From the NCBI RefSeq assembly GCF_958298935.1, contig NC_084937.1, positions 24,809,568 through 24,873,567 on the forward strand: DNA of 64,000 nt, given 5' to 3'. The first letter of the stretch is position 1. Every line of letters starts with the position of its first letter. This DNA comes from Phragmites australis. Its lineage: Eukaryota > Streptophyta > Magnoliopsida > Poales > Poaceae. Under the pieces are notes generated by a model. It was not told the origin of the DNA and did no database searches. It saw only the letters and a list, made by a program, of their open reading frames with translations. Shown here one piece after another: positions 21,564-33,659 of the stretch. The position numbers were made by a program, and so were the translations under genes.

Positions 21564-23226
21564 TGAAAGTGTCTAGAGGGGGTGAATAGGCTTTTTTGAA
21601 AATTAAAACTAAACAGCGGATTAAAAGTTACCGGATACTCCGGTGATGGTCGGATACTCCGGTCTAGTCCGGAGTCTCCGGTCGATACCGGATATCAAGA
21701 ATAACTAAGAATTAAAGCGAGCAGCTAGAATCTAAATGTGATACTAAGTCTACTACATATCACAAAGCTTAAACAACAATAAATACTAGCAAGATGATCA
21801 ATAAAATAATTTATATGTAAATTCTTAAATCCACGCGATTAAGTAAATTGCACAAGTAAGAACACAAGGGATTATCCCGGAATTCGGCCACCTCACAAAG
21901 AAGTGCTTATGTCTCTGTTGAGGAGCTCACAAAGAGCCGGGTCTTTTCAACCCTAACCTCTTCTAGCGACCACAAAGATCAAGCTAGAATTTCCTTACTC
22001 AATTTGAAGTCGATTACAAACTTTTCGTGGCACTTCACAAAGGTTGGGTGCTCTACGGGTGACGCCTTGCCGTCTAGAAGCACAAAGCTTCAAGAGAAAA
22101 AAAAAACCACGGCGAATGCTTGATGAAGAACTCAATGCTCAAGAGCCTTAATCTCACTCCAAACCCAGACTCAGTAAATTTTTGCAAAACTTAGCACTAG
22201 AGGTGGTTGGAGAGATTTTGAATGCTCTTGGAATGCTCAAGGAGTGTAGAGTTCAGCAGCAGCAACAAGCCTTTAATGCCATGGGGTGTGAAAGTATATA
22301 TAGCTCTCTCTCAAAAACTAGTCATTACTGTTCTAACAGACCTAACCCGGAGTATCCGGTGAACACCGGAGTATCCGGTCTCAATTCCAAAAATGGCGTC
22401 AGAACGGTCACAGAACGTGTCAGAACTAGCCGTTATAATTCTGTTAAGTTACCAGAGTCTCCGGTCCTGACAGGGCTATCACTCAGACTAAGTCCGGAGA
22501 CTTACCAGACCCTCCGGCTTCTCCAGGTACTGGAGTATCCGATAAACACCGGAGACTCCAGTTTTTTTTTTATCAAAAGAATAAATATTAACCGAGCCAC
22601 CCTTGCCGGAGTCTCCCTCGGAGACTCCGATAAAAACATTTTCTCCTACTGGAGACTCCGGTCTTTTTCAACAAAAATAAATGCCTAACCGATCGACCTC
22701 TAGCGGAGTCTCCCTCGAAGACTCCGGCCTTAAAACTCACCAACTACCGGAGTGTCCGGTGAAGACCGGAGACTCCGGATAATTAAAAATAAAACAGAAC
22801 TGAGCACCCTCTGCCGGAGTCTAACTCGGAGACTTCAGACTAAATACTGAGTACTGGAGTATCCGGTGAACACCGGAGACTCCGGACTCAGTGAACTTCT
22901 GTCTAACATCCTGGTGTCCATGGGTGAGTGTGTCTCTCAACTTATTGGTTCTAAAGGATATCTTGAGCATTGAGACACTAAACAAGCAATCAAATACAAT
23001 CCTCTTAATAGAGCGGCTATCCTAGACTCAATTTCAAAAATAGAGAAATTTAAATCCTATTGAGTACTCCTCGTTGCTTCTTCTTTCTTTTCGACGGGCG
23101 TCAAACGTCATATGTCTTCTTAATTTAGACTTAGACCTGTTCATGACTTAGATAAACATATTAGATCCTTAATCGTTTTGTCATCAATAAGCCAAAACCC
23201 ACTTAGAGGGCCTAGATGCACTTTCA
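21564..23226 (-). mobile_element. solo LTR of a SIRE/Maximus-like Copia element rich in CCGGA palindromes
   Basis: The sequence begins TGAAAGTG and ends CACTTTCA, a perfect 8-bp terminal inverted repeat. The flanks AGGGG (21559-21563) and AGGCG (23227-23231) match at four of five bases, as a slightly decayed target duplication. The end reads, in reverse, as the 'TGAAAGTGCATCTAGGCCC' start common to grass SIRE-like LTRs, which sets the orientation. The body (21640-22900) holds more than twenty copies of CCGGAGWMTCCGG-like palindromes. No coding domain lies inside, so I read it as a solo LTR. Confidence 0.75.
21630..22890. repeat. dispersed palindromic CCGGA(G/T)..TCCGG motifs
   Basis: Repeated near-palindromes such as CCGGATACTCCGG, CCGGAGTATCCGG and CCGGAGACTCCGG recur at irregular spacing of 20-100 bp on an AT-rich background. 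Each can form a short stem. They are rich in CCGG sites, potential cytosine methylation targets. Confidence 0.7.
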
Positions 23227-23649
23227 AGGCGGAACACCGATGGTAGGGATTAGTAGGAGAGGAGTGAAGAGGCGGAGGAGAAAAGGGGGCACAACTACAT
23301 TGGACTGAATGAAGGAGCCGTCGAGTGACGAAGGGATCACGAGCATCGACGGACCGACCTATAGGGAGAGATAGGACGACTGTCCTACCTCTTCCCAACG
23401 GAAAGACCCCTTCTCCCTTTTATTTCACTGAGTTTTTCATCCCTGCTGTTGTTGATTCCTGAGCTCCTGACATAGTGGGCAAGTGGTGACCATGACATTA
23501 TGTTTGTCACAGGAGGAATACGATAAAGGGGTTCGAATCAAAGCGAATGAGTATGCTCGGTTAAGTGGTTGGGCTGCCCAGTAGCTCATATGTCCGCTCA
23601 CATTCTCCGTCCTACCTATATTTTTAGGCTAGATCCACCACTGATCACA

Positions 23650-25690
23650 TATATAGTGGAGCGATCGAGAGGGTGTTCTGTAGGGTTTGAGAGCACGGAG
23701 GAAGGCTCGACCTCGCTTCCCTTTTCTCTTTCCGTTGTGTTGTGACCGTAGGGCAGGATCTAAGTCTCTGAGATGTCAACCAAAGATCGGTGACAATATT
23801 TTCCAAATGACGCAGATAGCTGTACGGCACTCGACAACCTCGCATGCTCTCGCCGATCGTTTTGGCGCAAAATGGCGACTCGTAGTCAGACGAGTTTGAT
23901 CTTCTGGGACCTAGAACTGCAGCCACGACATGGTGATCGTGAAGTTGCACGCTGTCGGAGGGTGAACTCCTCAAGTAGGGATCTGGAAGGACCCCTTTGA
24001 GATTCGATCGGGGGATGATTCTGAATCTGTTTTGCAGGTGAAATAAATGTACGTAAATGCAATGCAGGTGGAATGGAATGATCAGATGCAGAAAGTAGTA
24101 AATGTTCAAGAGGTTTTTAGACAGGTTTGGGCCGCACTGAGCGTAACACCCTACTCCTGTGTGTATGCTATAAATGCTCTGAGAATGTCTCTCAGAGGTT
24201 CTGCTGGGTTACAAGAATATTTGTCTAGCCTAGAGCTTCGGGCTCCTTTTTCTTCGGTGATCTGATCTTCTGTGCTTGTTGCCGGTTACCGAAGATTCAG
24301 TCTCGTCTGAAGTCGTCATTTTTCTGGGGAGCCCGCCCCGCCTCGCCTTTAAGTACCCGCCGGGGCAGTAGCGTGCCCAGAAAGGGAGGGCGCAAGTTCC
24401 AAGGCGCCATGAATGGAAAGCAACCATCATGGGCTGCTACGCGAGGTGACGGGGAGGGTTGAAAACGCGCCCCCGTTCGGTCTTGTAGGTCATCATATCG
24501 TTCTTCAATGGGTGCCACAGGAAAGGCCTACTGGGCAGCCACCGAGCAGCCCGGCGTGCCCGCCGGTCAGAGCAGGGCGGCAGGCGGAGCGCCTTGGGCT
24601 TCGCGATGTTATCCCGAGGCGCGCCGGATGTCCCGCGATGGGACCCGTGCATTAAATATCCTCACGCCTCCCTGCCAGGCCGTGGCAGGGACTATCAGCA
24701 AGCGTGGAGGAGCAGTTGGAGGTGACAGGCCACGCGCCCTCTTAAACGCAGCTTCGAGCCTTTCACTGGTTGACACCTCACCGCTGGACCTCTGTGGGGG
24801 CCACCGGCGAAGGACTTCTTAGGCCCTCGGGGAACCGAGTGCTGGGGGGCCACTGTTCACAGCCCCGAGCACTCTCTCCTGGATATGCCCTTTCTTGGTC
24901 CTCAGGGGACCGAGTGCTCGGGGGCCATTGTTCGCAGCCCCAAGCACTCTCTCCCGGAACTGACTTCCCTTGGGTCCTCGGGGTGCTCGGGTGCTCGGGG
25001 GCCACTGTTCGCAGCCCCGAGCACCCTCTTCCCGGTACTTGGCTTTTCTGGTCGCCGGGGGACTTGAGTGCTCAGGGGTCACTGTTTGCAGCCCCGAGCA
25101 CTCTTTTTCCGGCACTTGGTCGGGGAACCCGGGTACTCGGGGACCACTATTCATGGCCCCGAGCATACTCTCCCGGGACTTAGTCTTCTCGCACCTCGGG
25201 GAGGTAATCCCCGCGGGAGGGCGCCACGTGGCAACCTGCGGATCTGGCCTCGTGACTCGGGGACCCCTAGTTCCTGTGTCACCGACACACGCGGACCCGT
25301 TCGCTGTGATGACAGAGCTAAGGGCGAGCTTTCGCTGGCCTACGAGGCGCGCTCTCGGGTCGATGCGGCCGGATAACCTCCTCGTCTACGACCAGCAAGG
25401 GATGCTCGACGAACGCGCGTCCTTCTCAGACCTGGAACTGCGGCCTACGGCTCGCGTTCTCGTTCCACAAATCATGGAACTACGCGTGGACCCGTCCGGC
25501 GTGCAGTCGTGCCTACGAAGGGCATGCTGTCGCTGCCCTGTGAGACATGCTCACGCGGGGCGCCACTCAATGGCGTCAGGACGCATCCATAGCCAAGATG
25601 GTGGCATTGCTTAATTATGCTCCAGCGGTGTCGACGTCGGCGGCGGTGGCTAGGGCACGCTTGCATAGCCCTAATATACAACACACACGT
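23650..25690. mobile_element. GC-rich LTR-retrotransposon relic (edges uncertain)
   Basis: The block from about 23954 (TGTCGGAGGGTGAACTCC) contains 'gaccgcac..gcgtaacaccctactcctgtgtg'-type wording near 24130-24165 that I associate with large Ty3-gypsy LTRs of grasses. It also has a TATAAA-bearing stretch near 24170 and an unusually high GC content to 25680. A possible gag start precedes it (ATGGCGACTCG near 23872). No clear target duplication, second LTR or protein domain was found, so it may be a solo or truncated LTR. Confidence 0.4.
24826..25202. repeat. five ~75-bp GC-rich tandem units
   Basis: Units begin near 24834, 24910, 24985, 25064 and 25130. Each has the pattern 'gtgctcggggGCCACTgttcgcAGCCCCGAGCActctctcccgg' in diverged form followed by a variable 25-35 bp. 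Within each unit GTGCTCGGGG and CCCCGAGCAC are inverted, so every unit can fold into a stem. Unit divergence is substantial. Confidence 0.75.
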
Positions 25691-26860
25691 TTATAATGGA
25701 AGAAACTCGTCGAGAAACACATATACATAGGCAACAAGGTTGGTGCGCGACACATTCTCTCTCTTTACAACTTGTTCCACATGGGAATTTTTCTCTTGAT
25801 ATCGGCCGTTATAACTTGGTCCCATTTGAATAGATGTTAAATGAATTTCTTTAGAAGCTAGCTTGCCCATAAGTCGGTTATCGAAGTGGGGAACCTATTC
25901 CAGCTAAAGGTATCCCTCAAAGCACTACAAGTGAATTGTGCTAACACACAACAAAAAAGATATGGTTAACATCTTTAGGTCTATTACACAGGCAGCAATT
26001 CCTATCTCCTTTCCAACCCCTCTTTTTGAGGGACGTGACCACTAAGAGTTTGTTTTGAAGTATCTGTCACAAGAAACCTTAATTCTCAGTGAAATCTAAC
26101 AAGCCCAGAGTGTCTTTGCCCCCTTGCATGACATCCCTTCAAAAGTCTGGAACATATACAAAGATTTGGTGGTAAATATTCTTGATTTGTTCGGAGCCCA
26201 AACAATTTCATACTCATTCTCATTCAAGTGGACATTCTGTAGCTTGTGTGACACCTCCTCCCATTGGATCTTATCATTTATCGTTAGGCTCCTTCTAAAT
26301 TGAATCTCCTACTTATTGTGGCCCCAACAATCAGAGACTACAACTTCTGGATCAGCACACAGGTCAAACAAGTTAGGAAATTGGATTTTTAGAGGAGTCT
26401 CTCCTAGCCACACATCCCTCCAGAATGAAACTCCATAGCCATTGTTAACCTTATAAATAGCTCCTCATTGGAATAAGTGTTTGACCTTATGTAAGGCCTT
26501 CTAAAATTGAGAAGTGTTCCTCTACTTGGATATGAAGAAGTTACCATCTGGCATGTATTTGGCCTTGAGCGACTTATGCCAAGTATCTTCATATCCTTAC
26601 AATATCCATTTTCATATGTATCCTCCTAGGGAGGACATAGAATCCCATGGTGTACATAGGTAAGCTAGTGAAGCAGGAGTTTGTCAAAATCAACTTGCCC
26701 CATAGGTCAGGTTTTTGCCCTTCCATGAGTCTAACCTTTTTATCATTTTTTTATAATACCTCAGTAGAAGCAACATTTCCTAAGTGGTGGTTAGAGATAG
26801 AAATTACCAGATACTTCACAGATAGCTACCCCAGTTAGCAATTGAGCATGTTTGCCACCT

Positions 26861-27885
26861 TTACTGTTCACCCTGTTCCATTCCAAATGCAAACACCTCA
26901 CTTTTGTGAAAATTAATCTTAAGTCTAGATAGCCACTCAAAGTAGTACATGATGACCTTGAGATTGAGGATAGAGCTATCAGAGCCATCAATCATCAGGA
27001 TTTTATCATCAGCATATTGTATGTGGGTGATCCCACCTGGGATCAGGTGATCTATAACCCTTTTGATCAAGCCATTGGTTGAAGCTTTATCCATCAGCAC
27101 ACTCAGGACATCTGCAACAATGTTGAACAATAAGGGGGTAGTGGATCACCTTGTCTTAAACTCTTCTAGGTTCTAAAGTAGGGTTCCCTTTGGCTATTAA
27201 TATTAATGCAGACTCTACCTCTCTTGACAGATTGCATGACCCAGTCTATCCACCTAGGGGGAAACCCTTTCCCTTTCATTACTTCATCTAAAAAATTCCA
27301 ATTAACCTTGTCATAGGCCTTAAAAATGTCAGTTTTTATCTACATTCCTTGTTGTCTTGTTCTTCTTAGTTCATGAATAACTTCATATAGTATCACCACC
27401 CCTTCCAAAATATTCCTACCCTTGATAAAGGAAGTTTGGCTTGGACCAATAATCTCCTTAGCTATTGATGTTAGTCTATTGTTTAGAACCTTAGTGAAAC
27501 CCTTATAGTCTATATTGACTAAGCATATAGGTCTGTATTGCTTAATGGTGTTGGCCTCCTTGACCTTAGGTATCAGTGTTATAACTCCATAATTGATTCT
27601 TTTTTGATCCAGCCTCCCAACATGGAGGTCTATGAACATGTCATAGAAATCCTCCTTGACAAAGTCCCAGAAGACCTTAAAGAAGGTAGAGGTGAAGCTA
27701 TTAGGTCCCGAAGTAGAGTCTTCTTTCATGTCTCTGGAGGCCTTCTCAATCTCTTGGATAGAAAAGGGTTGAATCAAATTGTCCTTGACTTCAGCTGGCA
27801 GCTTGGTATGATTCTCCCAGACAGCATCATGTAACCTGAACCCCTCTCTAGAGTCAGAACCAAAAAGGTTTTTTGTAGAGGTCAT
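26861..27885 (-). pseudogene. LINE ORF2 reverse transcriptase fragments
   Basis: The upstream fragment (27885-27340) has TLIPKVKEANTIKQYRPICL and SFIKGRNILEGVVILYEVI, classic RVT_1 blocks of plant LINEs. After a stop, fragments continue to 26861 with GGITHIQYADDKILM, in which YADD is the catalytic box. In-frame stops show it cannot be active. Confidence 0.88.
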
Positions 27886-28811
27886 AGATATGCTCTCTAA
27901 TTTCAGCTTGATAATGGATCTTCCCTTGATCAGTTTCCATATACAGGATCAAGTTCTTTCTCCTCCTATTGGCTAGTAAATGAGAAAAGCTTGTGTTGTT
28001 ATCCTGTTTTTTTATCAAGGTCTTTTCACCTTTCCGTTTCCAAAAAATCTCCTCCATGGAGAGAATTTTCTCAAGGCTTTCTTCTAAATTGTATCTACTT
28101 TCCCATTCCTCCTTAGTCAACCCAATAGAGTCTGCCTTGCCATCAAGCAGAGTTAGCTTAGCTAGCATAGCTTGCTTGTTTTTTGCTTGTTCACCAGTTT
28201 GTTGTCTAAACCAACACCTCATAAACTGACTGATATAAAAAAGGCTACCATGCCGTGAATCCATAGAAAACCATTAATAGGTCTTCTTGCTTTCTTTTCT
28301 ACCCATCTTTGGTGAACAAGGTCCTTGAAGTTGTCAGCTAAGAGTCATTGTATCTCAAAGGTGAAATATTTGCATCTTTGTATTCCAGCTTCCCCTGAGT
28401 CCAAACAAATAGGATTGTGATTTGAACCAACCCTAGTTAGGCTCCACGCATGTCATAAGAGGAAGCGTTATTCTCAGTCACTTGACATAAGAAATCTGTC
28501 TAAGTTCATCATAATGGGGTAAGTTGTTTATTGATCCAGGTATACTTGACTCCTGCTCTTTTCACTTTCCTTAAATAAAATTTCCAGGTGAAGCTATTAA
28601 AGAGGTCCATCAAGTTCCTATCAATTTTGATAGTATTTTTTATCCTGAGCCTCTCTGATGAGGTTAAAGTCCCCTCCTAAAAGGAGAGGTAGTGACACCT
28701 TGTCACAAATCTCCTCTAATTTTTATATAAAATCCTTTGAAATATTGTGATTTACAGAGCCATGGACTGTGATGAACTTCCATCTGAGGTTAGAGATTCT
28801 CATCCTTACAG

Positions 28812-29114
28812 TTATCTAGATACAGATTTAGTGGGCCACACAATCCTCCAATTCCAGCAAATCACTCCCACTAAGATCCCTCCAAAATGGTCATGGGCAG
28901 GAAGAACATTCCAAGCAAAATTCTCACTCCCGGCCATTTCTTTAAGGTCTTTTACTGTAAAGTCCTTCTTCACAGTCTCCTGTATATCTATAATGTCCAA
29001 CTTTTCTTGTAGAATATGGTCCTTTATCCGTTTTCTCCTTACTGGTTTGCCTAACCCCTTTGCATTCCATATAAGAATCTTCATTTGAGCTTTTTGTTTA
29101 GTTTGCCTCTCCAC
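28812..29114 (-). pseudogene. LINE ORF2 N-terminal endonuclease fragment
   Basis: From MKILIWNAKGLG the frame continues through a helix-rich segment to LDIIDIQETVKKD, matching the start of plant L1 apurinic endonuclease domains, in which Asn of WNxxG and Glu of the IQET-type motif are catalytic. The frame is lost after about 90 codons. Confidence 0.75.
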
Positions 29115-30035
29115 TTTTTATGCATAGGGTCACTCCTTGTAGGCTCCACTATTCCCGGGTTAGAATTATTAATGTCCCTCACAGAGTTTTCTATGACCTT
29201 CATAGTCATATCCTGTTCAAGATCCTCCACCTTAGAGACTTCATTCTCATTTTGTTTTTGCAGGAATGCTCTATCGTTTGCCTCTGCAGTCTTAGCCCTA
29301 GAAATTTCCTCAGCTTTAAAAGCATTAATTTGAGTATCAATGTTATCAGCTACTAAATCTTACTCATGAATAATTTTAACAATATAATCATTAGATGAGT
29401 TGTTTATAATAGTGAACTGATTAGAGGATAAAGAAGTACATGTAGTTGAGTTCTTTTACTAAGCTTTTTTCATGGCTTTGGCTTAGATGGGTATGCCATC
29501 CATGGTGATAAATTTGTCCAAGAGCTAACACAAATCAGGTAAGACCCCTCTTGATCGTGAGCAATCAGCATGCCAGTAGGGATAGCAATTTCCTGTTTAG
29601 ACTAGGTATCAAAGTCTCCATCTTCCATCTTGGTTTATTCCACCATCTGTGTTGCTGCAGAAGGTAGATGCACCCCTCCCATGGGACATTCTGCCTTTGA
29701 GTTCCGTTGGAAGGGAGCATGTTGAGGACCAGGGAAGGTCACTAAGGCATGATCTCCTTTAGCATCCAAGCTTTTTGCTTGAGTGAGGTACCCTTTGTGT
29801 CCCTCCTCTACCTCCATTTCACTATAAATTTTGAGTTCCCTAATTGTTAGATCATATGAGGCAATAGGAGTGATTTCCTTGCAGCTCTCTAAACAAGATG
29901 TCACCACCCCTGTCACCTGCTTTCCTTTTTCAATATGGGCCCTTAAGGGGTGTTTCTTGCCCTTTCCTCCCACATCATTGGTTTTCAAGTCACCATGACC
30001 AGCATCTTCATCAAAGTCTGATAGGTCATCATCAT

Positions 30036-31220
30036 CTAACTCCTTGTTTTCATCATCATCATCTGGTTTGCTAGGGGTACCCCAGTTGAGACCTTATCAT
30101 TGAAGCATTCCATGATGAATCTAATCAACTGCACTTCTTCATTGAGGAAGATCTCAATAAAGTTCTTAATCCTGTGAGGATCTCTGCACAAAACCTTGAC
30201 CCAGACTGGATCATTCTTTAGCAAGTTGAGTTCATCAACCACCAAAGGCTCAGCCACCAGAGAAGTGATTTTCTTAACAGATTCCACATCCTTAGCAAAT
30301 GTGGGAATTCCATAAATCTTGATCCAAATGGACTTCAACACCTCAGTAATATCTGGGTCCTTCCCATATTTACTGATTTTGACCTTCAGATTGTATAAGG
30401 CTAGCTCAACCAAATTAAATCTCGTGAAGGTTGTTAGAGACTCGCTGTTGGAGAACACCACCATGAATTTATTTTCATCCAACTTCCTTACCTTCCAGCC
30501 CCACTCGAGATCAATAAGATGTTTGAGTTTGGCCTTAATCTTCTCAACTGTTGCCTCACCCATGAGGACAGATAGCAAGCCAGAGGTTTGGAACACGTGT
30601 GTTTTCTCTATTGGGATGTGCATAGAGTAGAAACCAAGGTCTTGTGTAGCGAATCCATATATTTGGATCTTCCTACTCTTGCCAAAGTTAGTTGTGCAAT
30701 CCATTGCAATGTGGCCAGTTTGCTTACAGTTGTAGCAAATTGGTTCATTCGTGCAGTCCGCTTGATGATGGCCATCTTGTTGTCAACGGAAGCACCTAAT
30801 CTTCTCTACCGGGTTAAGTATTTTGGGGTTGGGCCCCCCACTGGTGTTGGCTGCCCTGTTGCCAATCCGCAGGTCTTTCTTCTTGCCTTCCCTCTTGTTT
30901 ACCGCGTGGACCACCGAACCCCCCTTCGGATCTGTGATCTTCGGCTCTAGGTCCTCGGCCTCCATGGCCAGATTGCGGTCTTGACTCACCATATCCACCA
31001 CCTCGGCCACCATGATCACGAATACGGAGTTCATCCCTCGCGTGAGCCCATGAACTTCCTTGTTCACTTTGCACTCTGAAGCTTTGTTGCAGCTTATGAC
31101 GCAAATCTCGCTCTCTGTGAAGGTCTCCTCCATGGAGCTTTTCCTCCTCCCTCTGGATCTCCTCTGGTCTCCTCTTCCCCCAAGGCCTCCCTTGATCCTG
31201 ATCTTGGCGGCGAGCCATGG
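30036..31220 (-). pseudogene. LINE ORF1 relic: CCHC knuckles and DUF4283-like domain
   Basis: The second zinc knuckle is intact as C-x2-C-x4-H-x4-C (CYNCKQTGHIAMDC, near 30740-30700). The first reads CFR*QQDGHHQADC: a TGA at 30783-30785 stands where its second cysteine should be. Downstream, 30704-30036 is open for 222 codons with WGWKVRKLDENKFMVVFSN and IWIKIYGIP, typical of DUF4283. The N-terminal Arg/Gly-rich region is spread over two frames. Confidence 0.75.
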
Positions 31221-31300
31221 AAGGCACCTTCAAAACCTAAGAGAAAGAGGTCGAAAGAGGTAGGGGGAGATCCACAAGCCTTGCCTTCCTCGCTCTCTGA

Positions 31301-32293
31301 CCAAATCACCGGATCTCCTCTCTCATCGCTGGGTACCCTAACCCTAAGTGTCTGCTCGCTTTAGAGATCGAGATCCACAAGTGTGGCGTCGGGTGAGACG
31401 AGTGTGAGAAAATATCTACGTGAGAGCACCCAAACGCCAGCATCTTAGTGGGCTAGGTTGGGTCCCTGTTCACTTGGCTCGTAGTGGGCTGGGGAAAATC
31501 CCCACTTTCCAGAAAACGTCGGAGGTGGTGAAGACAATCTCCCCGCTGACAAGATTGTCGACCAAGTCTTTGGATCAGGAACAATCCGGCTAATCTTTAT
31601 CGCGTTGTCCTGAATCTCATTGTTCAGGTCAGAGATCTCTTCAAAAATTGATGGACTCCTCCTTTATCAACCACCGTGGTTTCATCGGAGGTGTTGTTGA
31701 ACCATCCTTCAATTGTCGGAGCACTGCCTCCTTCCACCGATGAAATCGCCCCAAAAATCCATCATGGTCTCTCTCAGAAACTTATCTAAATCTCTAACCG
31801 TATCGTGTATAAATAAGTGCATACCGATGGCGTGGAGGCAATGGATGAGGTCAACAAGTGCAAGGATCTAGGGCATGTTGTTGTGCGCATCGCTGCAACT
31901 CCCTGAGATGATGAACCCACCGAATGTTTCCATTACGGCCAACGAGGGGAGATCTACTCCAACCATGAACTAGAAGGCTAATGCAGCCTCCACCGCTACC
32001 ACGGACTCCCAAACCGCTGTGGTGACTGTGCCGAACAAACGATAGCCTCCGTTGCTGCTACAGACTCCATGGTCACCACTGCATTCTCAAGCAGCCCCAT
32101 CCCGTGGCTGTGGTGGCGTCCAAGAGGGAGCTCACAAGGTCTCTTGCCTGGTAATGGGAGCAGATGCAGCGGAGGAGAGGTGGGGATGGTCTGTTGCTTA
32201 TCTCGATTTGAGATTTAGGAGGAGAAAGAGAATGAGGGGGAGGGGAAAGCGAAAAGAACCTTTTCTCCATCTCTAACGAATCAGTGTGATGCC
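31301..32293. other. no gene recognised; possibly 5' region of the LINE
   Basis: Moderately GC-rich DNA upstream of LINE ORF1 with broken short ORFs. A LINE 5' UTR would lie here, but I see no boundary. Confidence 0.3.
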
Positions 32294-32301
32294 ATGTGAA
32301 C

Positions 32302-32491
32302 CAGTGGCGGAGCTCTCGACCTGGTAAGACTGGGGCCACCTTTTGAGTCTGTACAACCAGCAGATGAGCTATGACTGGAGCCAATCTATGATAGTACAAG
32401 ATGGGTAGAATAATATAAGGGTGGATACTCGAAAAGATTAGGCCACAACTGGGGCCGTGGCCCTAGTTGCCTCAGCCCGAATCCGCCCTTG
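32302..32491. mobile_element. hAT-type MITE (190 bp)
   Basis: The ends CAGTGGCGGAGC and GAATCCGCCCTTG form the CAGTGGCGGA..TCCGCCACTG terminal repeat of a common grass hAT MITE family. The flanks ATGTGAAC (32294-32301) and GCGTGAAC (32492-32499) match at six of eight bases, consistent with an old 8-bp duplication. A younger relative is at 48707-48835. Confidence 0.65.
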
Positions 32492-32688
32492 GCGTGAACA
32501 CAATGTGGGATGCACGCTACCGTTTGGACCTCCGATACGGAACGGACGACCGATCCTAGCGTGCATGCCGTCGCGAGAGCATGCATGCTCAAAATTTAGT
32601 CTTTACAATAATAGTTTACCCCGAGTGTCGATATGTTTCTAAATGGAAAAATGACCAATTGTGCACTGCTATATATATATATATATAT

Positions 32689-33063
32689 AGGAAAACTAGT
32701 ATGTACTCCTGGGTGTATGTACTCCCACCTCTCATATACCACTTTTACACATGAGTTATACCTCTTTATCACTTTAAATATACTTCATTAGTAATTATAA
32801 GATACTACAATACAAATCCCACGAAAATTTTTATGAAATTCCATGATTTTTATCTTAATTTGCGTATATACTTCTTTTATGTATAAAAAAGAGTATATAG
32901 CAAAAATAAAAGGCTAACATTGAATTTTTTTTCATACAACTCATATTGGAGTATCTTAGAATTAGTATTAGAGTATACTAAAAATGATAAAAGAGTATAA
33001 AGTGTTTGTTTAGTGGTATATTGCATGTGGGAGTACATACTCCTAGGAGTATAGAATAGGTGT

Positions 33064-33066
<3 letters not shown>
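32689..33066. mobile_element. MITE with imperfect terminal repeats between two AT tracts
   Basis: The left end, TATAGGAAAACTAGTATGTACTCC followed by the block 'gtactcccacctctcatataccac', is mirrored by the right end 'gtggtatattgcatgtgggagtacatactcctaggagtatag..ggtgtcctata'. About four of five bases match over 45 bp. Both ends abut (AT)n, fitting insertion at TA. Confidence 0.6.

Positions 33067-33151
<85 letters not shown>
33066..33151. repeat. (AT)43 microsatellite
   Basis: An uninterrupted 86-base TA/AT run, with a shorter one (about 20 bases) at 32670-32690. The Tyr-Ile-rich ORF across it is an artefact of the repeat. Confidence 0.97.
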
Positions 33152-33152
<1 letters not shown>

Positions 33153-33659
33153 TGTTCAATTTGTCTCAACCTCCTTGTTAAGATTAAGGCTCCGCTTCAT
33201 ATTGTTGTGCATTATGATAATCTTGATTGTAGATGCATTTTAAGATATTTTGGTGTTTGGATAGCTGTTTTTCCCCTTCTAGTAATCGCAAGTATTAAGT
33301 TTATGGAACAGGTTAGTTGAAATGTCGGAGGAAAAACTTATGGGTAACATAATTTCTGTATCTTTAATCTGATATATTTTAATATGTTGTACTTGGTAGA
33401 TTTTTCAATTTTTTCTGGTGGCTCTGAAAAAAACACAGCACAGTCCAAATATCCTACATAGCAACTAGAAAGTACTAATAAGCATACACGTGTAACACAT
33501 ATATAATTAATAATGGTACGATGAGAGCATGCATATAAAATCAGTAATATTATAACATAGGTCAAAATTTTAAACAAACTATGGTGTAAAAGTTTATAAT
33601 CACTTATTATATTATTTAAACAAACTACGGTATAGAAGTTTACGTCACCAATTATATTA

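Larger units (their letters stand above)
25740..31300 (-). mobile_element. decayed L1-type LINE (non-LTR retrotransposon)
   Basis: On the minus strand the order is: an Arg/Gly-rich ORF1 start near 31220, CCHC knuckles near 30700-30800, a DUF4283-like domain (30704-30036), an AP endonuclease start (MKILIWNAKGLG near 29080), a reverse transcriptase with IQYADD (27885-26861), and a C-terminal zf-RVT motif (CCLCNRPKDVNHIFF near 25960-26010). Stops and frameshifts break every part. No poly-A tail or target duplication was located, so the ends are approximate. Confidence 0.88.

Noticed and set aside
22182..22688. 168-codon ORF
   Set aside because: Lies wholly inside the CCGGA-rich solo LTR; repeats keep the frame open, with no domain.
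24826..25202. Regular repeats that at first glance resemble a CRISPR array
   Set aside because: Units are contiguous ~75-bp diverged tandem copies without unique spacers, in plant DNA.
24970..25614. 214-codon ORF across the GC-rich relic
   Set aside because: Runs through the tandem units in all frames on both strands; composition effect, no domain.
23954..25650. Solo LTR bounded by GCACGC on both sides
   Set aside because: GCACGC occurs before TGTCGGAGG and again near 25646, but the right end would not finish in CA, so the match may be chance.
33060..33320. 86-codon ORF rich in Tyr-Ile
   Set aside because: Product of the (AT)n repeat, not a gene.
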